Assembly (NCBI RefSeq): GCF_007004725.1
Contig: NZ_ML660165.1
Coordinates: 434,001 to 498,000 of the forward strand
Reading direction: 5' to 3'
Length of the DNA: 64,000 nucleotides
Source: Aliikangiella coralliicola
GTDB taxonomy: Bacteria > Pseudomonadota > Gammaproteobacteria > Enterobacterales > Kangiellaceae
Below are positions 25,607 through 34,994 of the stretch, in pieces. Made by a program: the position numbers and the translations under genes. The notes below the pieces were generated by a model. It made no database searches, was not told the DNA's origin, and was given only the letters and a program-made list of their open reading frames with translations. Numbering within the stretch: position 1 is the first letter of the stretch; each line of letters begins with the position of its first letter.

Positions 25607-28600
25607 TTACTCTCGATCCAGTCGATAAATTGAAACATTGTTCATCAACATTTCTTTGATCAGCGCTTTCATATCACCGGAATCTCTAAAGTTCTTCTGC
25701 ACCTGTTCGAGTCCTTTTCTTGAGGTAACATCATCTTTGTGACCGGTAACAAATCGAAACATATTATCGGCGAAGCAGTCTCGAACCAGATTGCTGCTTC
25801 CCATAAACTGAGTTAGCTCGCGCGCGGTTTGGTAGTTCAATAGATCGGTTCCGCCGGAGTTGTCTCTCAGAGTACCGGCGGTAACAATATCAAGCATTTT
25901 GCTTGCATCGTTGTAGGCAGGTTCTTGCGTTCTGAATTTTCCTGTCTGGTCGAATGATTCGAGTGAACTTCCCGGCTCATTCATTAACTGATGACATTCC
26001 CAGCATTGCCCTTCACTGGCCGCCGGTCCTGTGATGACATTCCATCGTTCTCTTGTGGTGATGGGGTGAGTGGGTAACTCAATAGTCGCCGGGTCAACAC
26101 CAGACGGAACGCCCATCTCGTGGCACAACATATTTTCTCGAATCATTTTGCCGCGCTTAACCAATGATGTCGCCGCGAAATCACTATTCAGAATTTGTGT
26201 GTATCCCTGGTGTAACAAACCACCTCGATTTTGATCACTTAACTCAGTTTTTTGTACTGTAGAACTCGCGACTCCATTGATACCATAGTGAGAAGCCAGC
26301 ACGTTATTTAGAAAGGTGTAACCTGGGTTGAACAGTTCGTTAATATTTGCAGTGCCTTCCTTAAACAAATACTTAACTGACTCTTGTTGTTCTTGCTTCA
26401 TCGCACCGATGACAGAGGCATTCAATCCTGGTTTTTCATGGGGCTCGCCATAGGTTTTGGTGTAGTAAGAAACGAACTTTCCAAGGTGTGCCGCAAAGCG
26501 ATCATCATTCATCATGGTGTCGATCTCTGTGCCTATTTTTTCAGAGACGATGAAATCATTACTAGCAGCCTTGGCTAACATTGCGCTATCGGGTGCTGTT
26601 CCCCAAAGTTGAAAGGACAGCATTGATGCAACTTCATAGGAGTCGAGCTGATAAGCTTTTTCTTCTTCACTCCATGTACCTAACTCAACCAAATACAAGA
26701 AGTGAGGAGACAGCAACATTGCGTTAATCGCATCGGCAGCTCCGTGATTAGTATTGATTGTGCTATAGCGTGTTGTCTCGGCAGAAGTCAGCGGTCGCCT
26801 GAACACTTTTAAACCCAGCGCGACCAATTGCGCTTGCGTACAAGCATTGGCAGAGCAACCAACCGCAGTCAAATTAGTTCTCGCCGCGACTTTTTCTGCT
26901 AACGCGTGAAACTCCCGAACTCGATCAGCTAACAGCACGCCTCTTTCAGCTTGCGTCGGGTATTTAAAGTCATCTTCAAAAATCGCTTTAGGTAGTAGTT
27001 CATCTTCTAGCGCAACCTGGAAAATATCCTTAACCACGTTTTGGTATTCGTAAGGCGTTAATAGTCTCAAACCTCTCACGCCTCTTGCCAACGTCGGTGT
27101 TTCTCCTGGGTCAATGGTGAATCCCCACGCGTCTTCCCAGATATATTGTGAGATAATATCAAGGCAGTCTGTGTCGCAATCAACCACTTGCATCGACGCA
27201 ACTTTGCTGGTGAATTCATCATAAGTTTTCGTCGACCATTTGGTTTTAACCTGGCTGGTAAACAGATCACCACCAATGCCGCCGCTTGAATTATGACAAC
27301 CAGAACAAACTCGGTTAAAAGCAGATTCGCCTGGACTGGTTGCCGGGTAAGTCACCTCGCTGACATTAGTAAACGCAGACTCACCAATCGAATTTTTTGC
27401 GCTCACTTGATAGGAGTATGTTGTCCCTTCTGTGATTGACGAATCGGTATAGGTTGTCGTGTTTGCACCAACTGACGTTAGTCGACTCCAGGCTGCGTCG
27501 CCAATTCGTCTGTAAATCTCGAAACTATCTTCGTTGGTCGCATTGTCTTGCCAGGTCAAAATAATTGAGTTCGATTCAAAAACACCGGCTAACAATGTAG
27601 GCGCAGGTGGAATGACTTCATCTTTTTTAACTTCAACCAGGTTACTGGTAATTTTCGCCGCGTTACCAAAATTGTTATACGCCATCAGCTGATATTGATA
27701 GGTGTGATTTAGCGTAATACTGGTATCGGTGTAGCTAGTAACTTCTGCTTGTACCGTTGTCAGTTCTGAATAACTTCCCGAATCAATTGAACGATAGATT
27801 TTAAAACCCGCTTCGTTATCAGAATTATCCTGCCAGCTAATTGTGACGTTTTCTTTATCGGCAGAAACGACTGCATTGACCGAACTAACGTCTGCCGGAG
27901 CAACTCGGAATTCAATGACATTACTGGCAACCTTGGCAGCCTTGCCAACTGAATTATAAGCTTCAACCTGGTATTGATAGCGATGGGAGTTACTGATATT
28001 GCTATCACTGTATTGAACAACATTCGCGACTACTGTCGAAAGTAAATTGAAGCTACCATTATCGATAGAACGATAAATATTAAATCCTGTTTCATTACCT
28101 GAGCGATCAGTCCAGCTGAGTGAAATATTATCTTTATTCTGTGAAGCTTCCGCCTTCACTGATTTAACAGCTAACGGAATTTCGTTTTCGCCATCGCCTA
28201 ATTCGTAACCCCACTTTTCATTCCATAAGTATTCCGCAAGTGTTTTGGTACAATCGGCATCACAGTCAGAAGTATTCATCGTTTTGACTTTGGTGTGGAA
28301 TTCAGGGAAGGCTGCGTTAGCCCACTTTGCTTTGATTTGCATATCAAGCAAGTTCACTCCAACACCACTACCATCAGCCTTATGACAATCCATGCATTTG
28401 TTTTCAAATAAAACCTGAGTTGGATTCACTGCCGGATAAGTAATCGTAATTTCATTACTGCTTGCCGACTCACCAAGTGAGTTTTTGCTACTGACTTTGT
28501 AAGAGTAATTGTTACCGGCGGCAATCGCGGTATCGTTATATTGCGTCGTGTTGGCTCCCAGGGAAATCAACAATGACCAACTACCACTTCCTGTTTTTCG

Positions 28601-30568
28601 ATACAACTCGAACGTATCTTCATTATCGGAGTTGTCGTTCCAGGAAAGCGAAACCAGGTTAATATTGAAAGCGCCGACTAAAGAAGAAGGCGGTGAAGGT
28701 GGCGTATTTTCTTGTTTCAACTCAACTAGATTACTTAATACTTTCGCTGCATCGCCAAAAGAATTATACGCCATAATTTGATACTGATAAGAGTGGTTCA
28801 ATGCGACATTATCGTCAATGTAAGACTGACTATCAGCGGTCAAGTTTAGTAATTTTTCATAGTTACCGGAGTCAACTGATCGGTAAATTGTAAAACCATC
28901 TTCGTTATCAGACTGATCTTTCCAGGTGATTGTAATTGAGTCTTTATCCGCAGATGCGATGGCATTTACTTGCTCAACCGGTTGCGGAGCAACTCTAAAT
29001 TCTATCGAGTTACTTTCCACCTGAGTTGATTCGCCGAAATCATTGAATGCTGTTAGCGCATATTGATATTTATGGTTATTTGAAATTTCAGAATCAACCA
29101 GCTCAACCGTGTTTTCAGATAAAGTCTTGTAGAGTTCATAAACGCCATCATCGATGGCCCGAAAAACTTTAAAACCAGTTTCATTGTTTGAACGATCAGT
29201 CCAACGAATTGTGATTTTATCTTTTGCTTGCGATGCAACGGCAGTGACATCATTAACACTCGCCGGTGGATCATTTTCGGCATCAATGGTGTACAGCCAC
29301 TGATCTTTCCACACATATTCCGCAACAAGATTAAAACACTCGTCATCACAATTATCAGCTTGCATTGTCTTAACCTTGGTTAAAAACTCTGCATAGGTAT
29401 TCGATGACCAACTCTGTTTCACTTGCGGATCCAGCAAGTCGACGGCGACACCGCTGCCACCAGTTTTATGACAACCGACACAAGTTGTCTCAAACAACGC
29501 AGCACCTGTTGCTTTTAAAGTGACTTGAACCACATTGCTGTGACGAGATTCGCCCGCAGCATTTTTCGCGGTCACGCGATAACTGTAGGTTGTTCCTTGC
29601 TCCACACTAGCATCAACATAGCTAGTTACATCAGCTTGGGTTGAATAAATAACAGACCAGTTATCGGTATTATTTCGCCGATATATTTCAAAACTTTCCT
29701 CATTGGCAGCGTTGTCATTCCAGTCCAGAGAAACGCGATTATTTTGCAGCATTCCGCTCAGCATCGAAGGCGCAGCCGGGGTCGTTAAATCTTCGCTTAA
29801 CTCAACAGCATTACTTTTTACACCTTCGGCTTCACCAAAATCATTAAAGGCAACAACTTGATACTGATAGCGATGATTTAACTCAACATAGTTATCAACG
29901 TATGCCTGAGTATTTTGCGGCACAGTTTCTAACAAATCAAAAGTCCCATTATCAATTGAACGTGAAATTCTGAAGCCCGACTCTTCTCCGTTGCCAGGAC
30001 TCCAACTCAACGAGATAGAATCCTTTGAACGAGAAGACTGCGCAACAACCGCACTTACCGACTCAGGTGGTTGCTCGTTCTGCTCATTTAGCATTTTCTC
30101 GTAAAGGTAAACCAGGTAGGGGGTTATCAAATCAGCGCAATCGTTGTCGCATTCATCGGGACGACCATAAGGCATTGTTTTCAATGTTACTTCGTGCATG
30201 CTCGCGTAAGATTTAGCAATTTTAAATAGTGGGACCTGACCTTTACCATCGCCACCATGACAAGACTGGCAATTCATATCGTAGGATTCTTTCGACGCAA
30301 CGATCTCCGGCGGTATTGGGTCAATCACAACTTCTTGATCGTCTTTTGAAGCGCCCATTTCTTCTTCGGAAGCAGAACAAGCAGCCAGAATGAGAAGTAA
30401 CCCAAAAACCCCAAATAGCCTGCGACATACACTCGCGAATGAGTAACCAGATTCAACTATCAACTTAAATCTCCGAACTAAAGGAATACACACTTTAGCC
30501 ATGGCCAAAATTATTTTGTGCGCAATTGTATCGGAAGCAGAAATCTCAAAATGCCAAATAATTGACAT
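25607..30568 (-). CDS. Giant DUF1587/1592/1588/1585 lipoprotein with haem and FN3 modules
   Basis: About 1630-1653 aa. A hydrophobic segment with lipobox LILAAC marks a lipoprotein; the true start may be the ATG at 30502. Four cytochrome c-like modules follow (CQSCH, CVGCH, CMDCH, CSGCH), each with a later KTM/ASM candidate Met ligand and a CDxxC pair. They are separated by eight FN3 domains (blocks of two, three and three). The C-terminal 480 residues hold the planctomycete-type DUF1587, DUF1595 (LGLKVFRRPLT), DUF1592 (LLSPHFLYLVE), DUF1588 (RGKMIRENMLCHEMG … a fifth CxxCH, CWECH) and DUF1585 domains. It probably stands on the membrane surface as a multi-haem oxidoreductase; the reaction is unknown. 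First gene of the six-gene series. Confidence 0.9.
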   Translation of the reverse strand: MSIIWHFEISASDTIAHKIILAMAKVCIPLVRRFKLIVESGYSFASVCRRLFGVFGLLLILAACSASEEEMGASKDDQEVVIDPIPPEIVASKESYDMNCQSCHGGDGKGQVPLFKIAKSYASMHEVTLKTMPYGRPDECDNDCADLITPYLVYLYEKMLNEQNEQPPESVSAVVAQSSRSKDSISLSWSPGNGEESGFRISRSIDNGTFDLLETVPQNTQAYVDNYVELNHRYQYQVVAFNDFGEAEGVKSNAVELSEDLTTPAAPSMLSGMLQNNRVSLDWNDNAANEESFEIYRRNNTDNWSVIYSTQADVTSYVDASVEQGTTYSYRVTAKNAAGESRHSNVVQVTLKATGAALFETTCVGCHKTGGSGVAVDLLDPQVKQSWSSNTYAEFLTKVKTMQADNCDDECFNLVAEYVWKDQWLYTIDAENDPPASVNDVTAVASQAKDKITIRWTDRSNNETGFKVFRAIDDGVYELYKTLSENTVELVDSEISNNHKYQYALTAFNDFGESTQVESNSIEFRVAPQPVEQVNAIASADKDSITITWKDQSDNEDGFTIYRSVDSGNYEKLLNLTADSQSYIDDNVALNHSYQYQIMAYNSFGDAAKVLSNLVELKQENTPPSPPSSLVGAFNINLVSLSWNDNSDNEDTFELYRKTGSGSWSLLISLGANTTQYNDTAIAAGNNYSYKVSSKNSLGESASSNEITITYPAVNPTQVLFENKCMDCHKADGSGVGVNLLDMQIKAKWANAAFPEFHTKVKTMNTSDCDADCTKTLAEYLWNEKWGYELGDGENEIPLAVKSVKAEASQNKDNISLSWTDRSGNETGFNIYRSIDNGSFNLLSTVVANVVQYSDSNISNSHRYQYQVEAYNSVGKAAKVASNVIEFRVAPADVSSVNAVVSADKENVTISWQDNSDNEAGFKIYRSIDSGSYSELTTVQAEVTSYTDTSITLNHTYQYQLMAYNNFGNAAKITSNLVEVKKDEVIPPAPTLLAGVFESNSIILTWQDNATNEDSFEIYRRIGDAAWSRLTSVGANTTTYTDSSITEGTTYSYQVSAKNSIGESAFTNVSEVTYPATSPGESAFNRVCSGCHNSSGGIGGDLFTSQVKTKWSTKTYDEFTSKVASMQVVDCDTDCLDIISQYIWEDAWGFTIDPGETPTLARGVRGLRLLTPYEYQNVVKDIFQVALEDELLPKAIFEDDFKYPTQAERGVLLADRVREFHALAEKVAARTNLTAVGCSANACTQAQLVALGLKVFRRPLTSAETTRYSTINTNHGAADAINAMLLSPHFLYLVELGTWSEEEKAYQLDSYEVASMLSFQLWGTAPDSAMLAKAASNDFIVSEKIGTEIDTMMNDDRFAAHLGKFVSYYTKTYGEPHEKPGLNASVIGAMKQEQQESVKYLFKEGTANINELFNPGYTFLNNVLASHYGINGVASSTVQKTELSDQNRGGLLHQGYTQILNSDFAATSLVKRGKMIRENMLCHEMGVPSGVDPATIELPTHPITTRERWNVITGPAASEGQCWECHQLMNEPGSSLESFDQTGKFRTQEPAYNDASKMLDIVTAGTLRDNSGGTDLLNYQTARELTQFMGSSNLVRDCFADNMFRFVTGHKDDVTSRKGLEQVQKNFRDSGDMKALIKEMLMNNVSIYRLDRE

Positions 30569-30905
30569 TTGATTATTTTTACGTCAAAAATGTGCGACAC
30601 GTCATAAAATGAACAACAGCCTAATTAAATTAGTTGAAAGGCGATTACCTACTAGCGCCAAGTAACATTATTAATGCTAAGTCACTATTTATTAATGATT
30701 GTTTTGTATAGAAAAAATTGAAATTAATTTCATTAACGCCGAAAAAGAACGACTCAACACCCACTTGAAAAGTCTTAATTGGAATAACAGCTGCGCAAAA
30801 TTCTCTAGCTAATGCTTAAAGGCAAAACAAAAAAACTACTCAAACAAGTAGTAATATTTTAGCAATCGAGTTATTATTCAAGTCTCCAGTGGGAGCTGTC
30901 ATGCC
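30569..30905. promoter_or_regulatory. Divergent promoter region of the DUF1592 operon and radical SAM gene
   Basis: No coding sequence. It must carry the promoter of the six-gene minus-strand series and that of the plus-strand radical SAM gene. No strong operator dyad or Fur box is visible by eye. Confidence 0.45.
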
Positions 30906-32012
30906 ATGGTCGAAATGGAAAAAGTCTCTATCAAACGAACATTAAAAGGTCGCGCAGTCTCGGAAAATACCCGCCATCGGTTTGAGACAACGACCAGCGA
31001 AGCAATCGATGATGGTTGGTGGCAACAAGAAGAATTGTCTGATTCCCTTCCAGTTAAAACGAGTCTAATTAAAGAACACAGCAAAACCATTATCTCCAAT
31101 AATCAATCACCAGATGTTCCTTTTGAACAAAGCATCAACCCTTATCGCGGTTGCGAACACGGTTGTGTTTATTGCTATGCTCGACCAAGTCACGCTTTCT
31201 GGGATTTATCGCCGGGACTCGATTTTGAATCAAAAATTATTTACAAAGCCAATGCAATCGAATTGTTAGAAAAAAAATTTAATTCGCCGTCTTACCAGTG
31301 CAAACCCATTACGATCGGCGCGAATACCGATGCTTATCAGCCAGTTGAACGAAAGTTAAAAATTACTCGCCAAATTCTTCAGCTAATGCTCGATTATCAG
31401 CATCCTGTATCGATTATTACGAAGGGTCAATTGATTGGTCGCGACCTCGACTTACTAGCGAAGCTAGCCGATAAAAACCTGGTATCTGTTGCTGTGAGTG
31501 TAACCACACTGGAAAACTCACTAAAAAGAATTTTAGAACCGCGCACTGCAAGCCCAACTTCGCGCCTTGAAATCATACGTAAACTCAGTGAAAAAAATAT
31601 TCCTGTGACGGCGCTTATCGCTCCGATTATTCCGGCTATTAACGATGGTGAAATTGAGAAAATGATACATCAAGTTAGCTTAAGTGGCGCGACAAGAGCA
31701 GCATACATTCTGCTGAGATTACCTTATGAGCTTAAGGCAATTTTTGGCGACTGGTTAGACACTCATTTTCCGCAACGAAAAGAAAAAGTACTCAATTATC
31801 TACGAGAAATGCGCGGTGGAAAGTTGAACGAGCAGCGGTTTGGTCGTCGAATGTCCGGCGATGGAATTTACGCTCAATTAATCAATCGGCGGTTTCATGT
31901 GGCCTGTCAAAAATTTGGGATTGAAGGGTTACATGGAAGAGAGGGAGATATTCAATCGTTAAACACTAGTTTGTTTCGTTCGGATCAGCCTAAGCAATTT
32001 GATTTGCTTTAA
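30906..32012 (+). CDS. PA0069/Rv2578c-type radical SAM protein
   Basis: The radical SAM cluster motif is CEHGCVYC (Cys-83, 87, 90) in the family context INPYRGCEHGCVYCYARPSH. The later segments SVTTLENSLKRILEPRTASPTSRLE and PGINDxE-like PAINDGEIEKM fit the spore photolyase-like radical SAM family annotated as PA0069 family. The reaction is not established; a role in DNA or nucleic-acid repair is often presumed from similarity to spore photoproduct lyase. Start at 30906 has GGGAG about 10 bases before; a second in-frame ATG at 30915 is also possible. Single-gene unit. Confidence 0.9.
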   Translation: MVEMEKVSIKRTLKGRAVSENTRHRFETTTSEAIDDGWWQQEELSDSLPVKTSLIKEHSKTIISNNQSPDVPFEQSINPYRGCEHGCVYCYARPSHAFWDLSPGLDFESKIIYKANAIELLEKKFNSPSYQCKPITIGANTDAYQPVERKLKITRQILQLMLDYQHPVSIITKGQLIGRDLDLLAKLADKNLVSVAVSVTTLENSLKRILEPRTASPTSRLEIIRKLSEKNIPVTALIAPIIPAINDGEIEKMIHQVSLSGATRAAYILLRLPYELKAIFGDWLDTHFPQRKEKVLNYLREMRGGKLNEQRFGRRMSGDGIYAQLINRRFHVACQKFGIEGLHGREGDIQSLNTSLFRSDQPKQFDLL

Positions 32013-32045
32013 CTTATATCTTCATTTAACGTCTGGCTCAGTAGT

Positions 32046-32306
32046 CTATTTATCACTTCTGCTTGCTAATTTTTCCAGATATTCACGCGCAACCTTTTCT
32101 GCTTCAGAACGTGCCCAAATACCATTTCGAAATTCTTTGGGATAGTATTCATTAGAGTCATCGATAGTATCGCCGTTTTCATCGTATACAGCCCACCACC
32201 ATCTTCGCCTTTCCATTTCTTCAGCTCTTAGAGTAAGCCCATTCCATCGAGCAATACAGTCGTCATTTAAATCACCAAACCATCCAATTTCTTGCTCTGG
32301 ATTCAA
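32046..32306 (-). CDS. Hypothetical protein, 86 aa
   Basis: Starts at a TTG preceded by GGGAG at a good distance. Soluble, acidic, with a Trp-rich stretch (MERRRWWWAVYDENGDTIDDS) followed by a helix. The pattern of a small strand-rich half with D/N-G turns and a terminal helix resembles small immunity-like or housekeeping hypotheticals, but I recognise no family. It follows the lipoprotein gene at 32369 on the same strand, 62 bases away, and may share its transcript. Confidence 0.55.
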   Translation of the reverse strand: MNPEQEIGWFGDLNDDCIARWNGLTLRAEEMERRRWWWAVYDENGDTIDDSNEYYPKEFRNGIWARSEAEKVAREYLEKLASRSDK

Positions 32307-32368
32307 AACCAGACTCCCTTTTTGTTCAATTAACGATTAAAATTACACAAATTCTGTAAATCCAACCA

Positions 32369-32899
32369 TTACTCCCTTTTTAACCTTACGTTCGCACTCT
32401 TGTCTGGAGTTTCTACAGATATACCTTTAATAGCATCTTCCATTATTTCTGGTAGTTTTTCGGAGGAATAGTTTGCAATAACCACTATCTGCCTTCCTTT
32501 GACTGTCTTAATGAAATAGCCTATTTTTGGTTTAGTTGCATCCAAGCGTTTAAAGGTCATCCAATCATAACTAGCGTATTCGCCTAGATCATGTTTTTTA
32601 AATTTTTCTGCTATTTGTCGTAGATATTCCTTATCAGAAAACTCCACTTCAATTTCTTCAAGGATACTTATATTCATTGCTAACTTTTTAGTTTTTGAAT
32701 CTACAACCGACATGTTTGCAATAAGATTCATGTTTCCTTTTTTATATTTTTTTTTGGTTTCATCAAATGCTGCAGGATTCAACTTCTCTAACGAGTGAAA
32801 CCCTTGAGGAATTGTATAATTAATGCCGCTAACATCATACTCTCTCGAATACGAACAACTTGAAAAGAAAAATAATAGTAAAAGTGCAAATAGTCTCAT
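32369..32899 (-). CDS. Hypothetical lipoprotein, 176 aa
   Basis: The short hydrophobic N-terminus ends in a lipobox-like FFSSCS, with a Cys at residue 15, so a lipid-anchored periplasmic protein is likely. The mature chain (SGINYTIPQGFHSLEKLNP…) resembles small exported proteins with an alternating beta-helix fold that begin with a phrase meaning 'peptide-like surface: IPxGF'. No catalytic motif. Probably a unit with 32046-32306. Function unknown. Confidence 0.65.
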   Translation of the reverse strand: MRLFALLLLFFFSSCSYSREYDVSGINYTIPQGFHSLEKLNPAAFDETKKKYKKGNMNLIANMSVVDSKTKKLAMNISILEEIEVEFSDKEYLRQIAEKFKKHDLGEYASYDWMTFKRLDATKPKIGYFIKTVKGRQIVVIANYSSEKLPEIMEDAIKGISVETPDKSANVRLKRE

Positions 32900-32963
32900 T
32901 TTGTATCCTAACTACTCTTTAGGTTGTAGGGCCTCCTCTGTCGAATCCAATTTCACCCTTTTA

Positions 32964-33281
32964 TTAACTGCTCAACCTTGCTCTATCTTCTAATATAAAC
33001 TTACGCAATTCTCTTTCACTGCGCATAACATAAAGAACAAATACAAGCTTCTCCTCAACGCGGTAGAATATTCTGCAAGGACCAATGATCAGTTCGCGGT
33101 AGCGAGTATCGTACAACTCAGGCGGGCGGCGTCCACTTTCAGGGAATTCTCTCAGGCGCTTAACTGAATTAATAATTTCTTTAACGAGATTCTTTGCTGC
33201 ACTTGGTTTATCTAATGCGATATATTCGGCAATCTCGTTCAAATCATTTAAAGCTGGCTCGGTCCAATTTATTTGAGCCAT
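32964..33281 (-). CDS. RelE/ParE-family toxin
   Basis: 105 aa with the ParE/RelE fold pattern: WTEPALNDLNEIAEYIALDKPSAAKNLVKEI (two helices), FPESGRRPPEL, then strands RYRELIIGPCRIFYRVEEKLVFVLYVMRSERE. ParE members block DNA gyrase while RelE members cut mRNA; the sequence features here (long N-terminal helices, no clear RelE catalytic set) favour ParE. The start overlaps the antitoxin gene by 13 bases, the usual coupled arrangement of type II modules. Confidence 0.9.
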   Translation of the reverse strand: MAQINWTEPALNDLNEIAEYIALDKPSAAKNLVKEIINSVKRLREFPESGRRPPELYDTRYRELIIGPCRIFYRVEEKLVFVLYVMRSERELRKFILEDRARLSS

Positions 33282-33526
33282 TTAGTCAATTTCTCTTCAG
33301 CTTCCGATTCAGAAAAGACTCGTCCTTCTAAAACAGCTCTTTCTCCTCTAGCGATGCCCTCTAGAATGTTCATTCTACTTTGCATTAGCTCAAAGTCTTC
33401 AAAATCAACAAGATAAGCTGAAGGTTTACCATGCTCAGTGATAAGAACTGGCTCTTTAGATTCATGAAGATCTGCAAGGATCTTCGTGGCTTGACGTTTA
33501 AGTGTTGTTACAAGTTCAGTTTTCAT
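33269..33526 (-). CDS. Phd/YefM-family antitoxin
   Basis: 85 aa with the Phd/YefM N-terminal DNA-binding pattern (LVTTLKRQATKILADLHESKEPVLITEHGKPSAYLVDFEDFE) and a C-terminal helical toxin-neutralising tail. Antitoxins of this class bind their own promoter, alone or with the toxin. A perfect dyad operator abuts the start codon (33528-33551). No ribosome-binding site is seen, so the message may be leaderless or start inside the dyad. Confidence 0.9.
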   Translation of the reverse strand: MKTELVTTLKRQATKILADLHESKEPVLITEHGKPSAYLVDFEDFELMQSRMNILEGIARGERAVLEGRVFSESEAEEKLTKWLK

Positions 33527-33527
33527 A

Positions 33528-33551
33528 AAAGTGATACTATTCTATCACTTT
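33528..33551 (-). promoter_or_regulatory. Operator of toxin-antitoxin pair
   Basis: Perfect 9-base inverted repeat AAAGTGATA - 6 bases - TATCACTTT directly before the antitoxin ATG. Size and place fit an autoregulatory Phd/YefM binding site. Confidence 0.8.
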
Positions 33552-33638
33552 ATCGATTGCAACCTTAATCTGAGCTAACAGTGCTGATGAAAACAGGTGT
33601 ATCAGAGTTGATTGTTCACGCTTAATCATCCACAAAAC

Positions 33639-34445
33639 TCACCCCCACCAAACATAGTTAAAAATCCCGAACTGCTCCCGAAACCCAAGACTAACATAAA
33701 GTCCTTTTCCCTCAACAGATGCCTGCAAAGTCACGTAACATCCATTCATACCAATACACATATCAACAACTTGATTCATTAGCTTACGCGCAATTCCTTT
33801 TCCCCGGCAATCAGGCAACACACCAACCTGATGAACACCAATAACGCTATTGGTATCGAACAACATGGCAGTTGCAACTGGCCGCTTATCAACAAAAGCA
33901 AGCAATAGCTTTACTTCTGGGTTGGCTGCAGCTCGGTGAATACTAGAAGTATCAATTTCATAATCGAAAGATTTGGCAGCTATGTTAGTCCATATCTCAA
34001 TATCTTGGGCCGAGTCGATTTCTCTAACTATAAATTGCTCTTCCAAGTTCGACTCCACTGACTGATGCTTTTTCGCCAGGTGTTTTCTTGTGTGATACTC
34101 TTTCAAGTCCAAATACATCGCGGTTTGTTCAAATAAAAGTTCAAAGCCGCTGCATGTCAAAATTTGTTTAATGTCGGTAAAAACCTCATCAGACTCCTCC
34201 CACAACGGAATCACCATCGGCTTTTTTAACTGGCTTAAATTTTCTTCTATCAATAAATCACTTGCACTGCTCTCCCCCCAATCAAGCCAACACCGATGGG
34301 GCCATTCTGTAGAAGCGCGCCAATTTCCGATAGTAAGCGGGCGACTGCCCATCAAACGCCACAATTGGGTAAGGTTGCTGATATTCGCTTTGTTCAGGTG
34401 ACGTAATTCATCACACTCGTTAATTACACTTCTCTTAGTCATCAT
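33639..34445 (-). CDS. GNAT-family N-acetyltransferase
   Basis: The C-terminal half is a GNAT domain with the acetyl-CoA loop VGVLPDCRGKGIARKLMNQVVDMC and the closing strand LQASVEGKGLYVSLGFREQF. The first 130 residues form a separate N-terminal region, so at 268 aa it resembles two-part GNAT proteins. Substrate unknown. Start at 34445 or one codon later. It stands alone between the toxin-antitoxin pair and the transporter gene. Confidence 0.9.
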   Translation of the reverse strand: MMTKRSVINECDELRHLNKANISNLTQLWRLMGSRPLTIGNWRASTEWPHRCWLDWGESSASDLLIEENLSQLKKPMVIPLWEESDEVFTDIKQILTCSGFELLFEQTAMYLDLKEYHTRKHLAKKHQSVESNLEEQFIVREIDSAQDIEIWTNIAAKSFDYEIDTSSIHRAAANPEVKLLLAFVDKRPVATAMLFDTNSVIGVHQVGVLPDCRGKGIARKLMNQVVDMCIGMNGCYVTLQASVEGKGLYVSLGFREQFGIFNYVWWG

Positions 34446-34476
34446 TCAAATCCATAAAGTAATTCTTGGTTAATTG

Positions 34477-34920
34477 TCATTCCCTGTTAATCAGCACTAT
34501 GCCAATAATTAATGAGAGTACTCCCACTAGCTTAGCGCCATTAAGCGGTTTAGTCGGGAGGTCAAACCAACCATAATGTCCTGCAATCACTGCGACGATT
34601 ATTTGTCCGGTTAAGGCATAAGACATCATGACACCGATTCCCATGCGCGGAATAAGATAGTAAAACATTGAAATACCAAAGGCGCTTAACAAACCACCGG
34701 AAAACCACAAATAAGAAGGAACCGCTCTTACCGCCTCAAGTGAAGGATACTTTTTGGTAAACACTATTACAGCCAACAAAGTAAACAATAAGCTGCTAAC
34801 AAAAGCGACGCTAGTTCCTAATAATGGGTTTCTTAATAACACGCCAAGCTGTGCGTTCATGCTCGCTTGCGTTGCTATGGCTGCGCCCGCCATAAATGCG
34901 AGCAATGACAGGTAGCTCAT
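34477..34920 (-). CDS. DMT-superfamily transporter, DUF606 (YdcZ) type
   Basis: 147 aa with five membrane segments and the DUF606 features AGAAIATQASMNAQLG at the first helix and GVLSLIIGIVLINR at the last. Such half-size DMT proteins act as dimers in the inner membrane; the substrate is unknown. It follows the Crp/Fnr gene by 74 bases on the same strand, which suggests that the regulator controls it. Confidence 0.9.
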   Translation of the reverse strand: MSYLSLLAFMAGAAIATQASMNAQLGVLLRNPLLGTSVAFVSSLLFTLLAVIVFTKKYPSLEAVRAVPSYLWFSGGLLSAFGISMFYYLIPRMGIGVMMSYALTGQIIVAVIAGHYGWFDLPTKPLNGAKLVGVLSLIIGIVLINRE

Positions 34921-34994
34921 ACTTAGACCGTTAAAATCATTTCTTTACAGGTTACCTGCCAAAAAAACCAAAGGCATTTACATAGGTTGATAAT

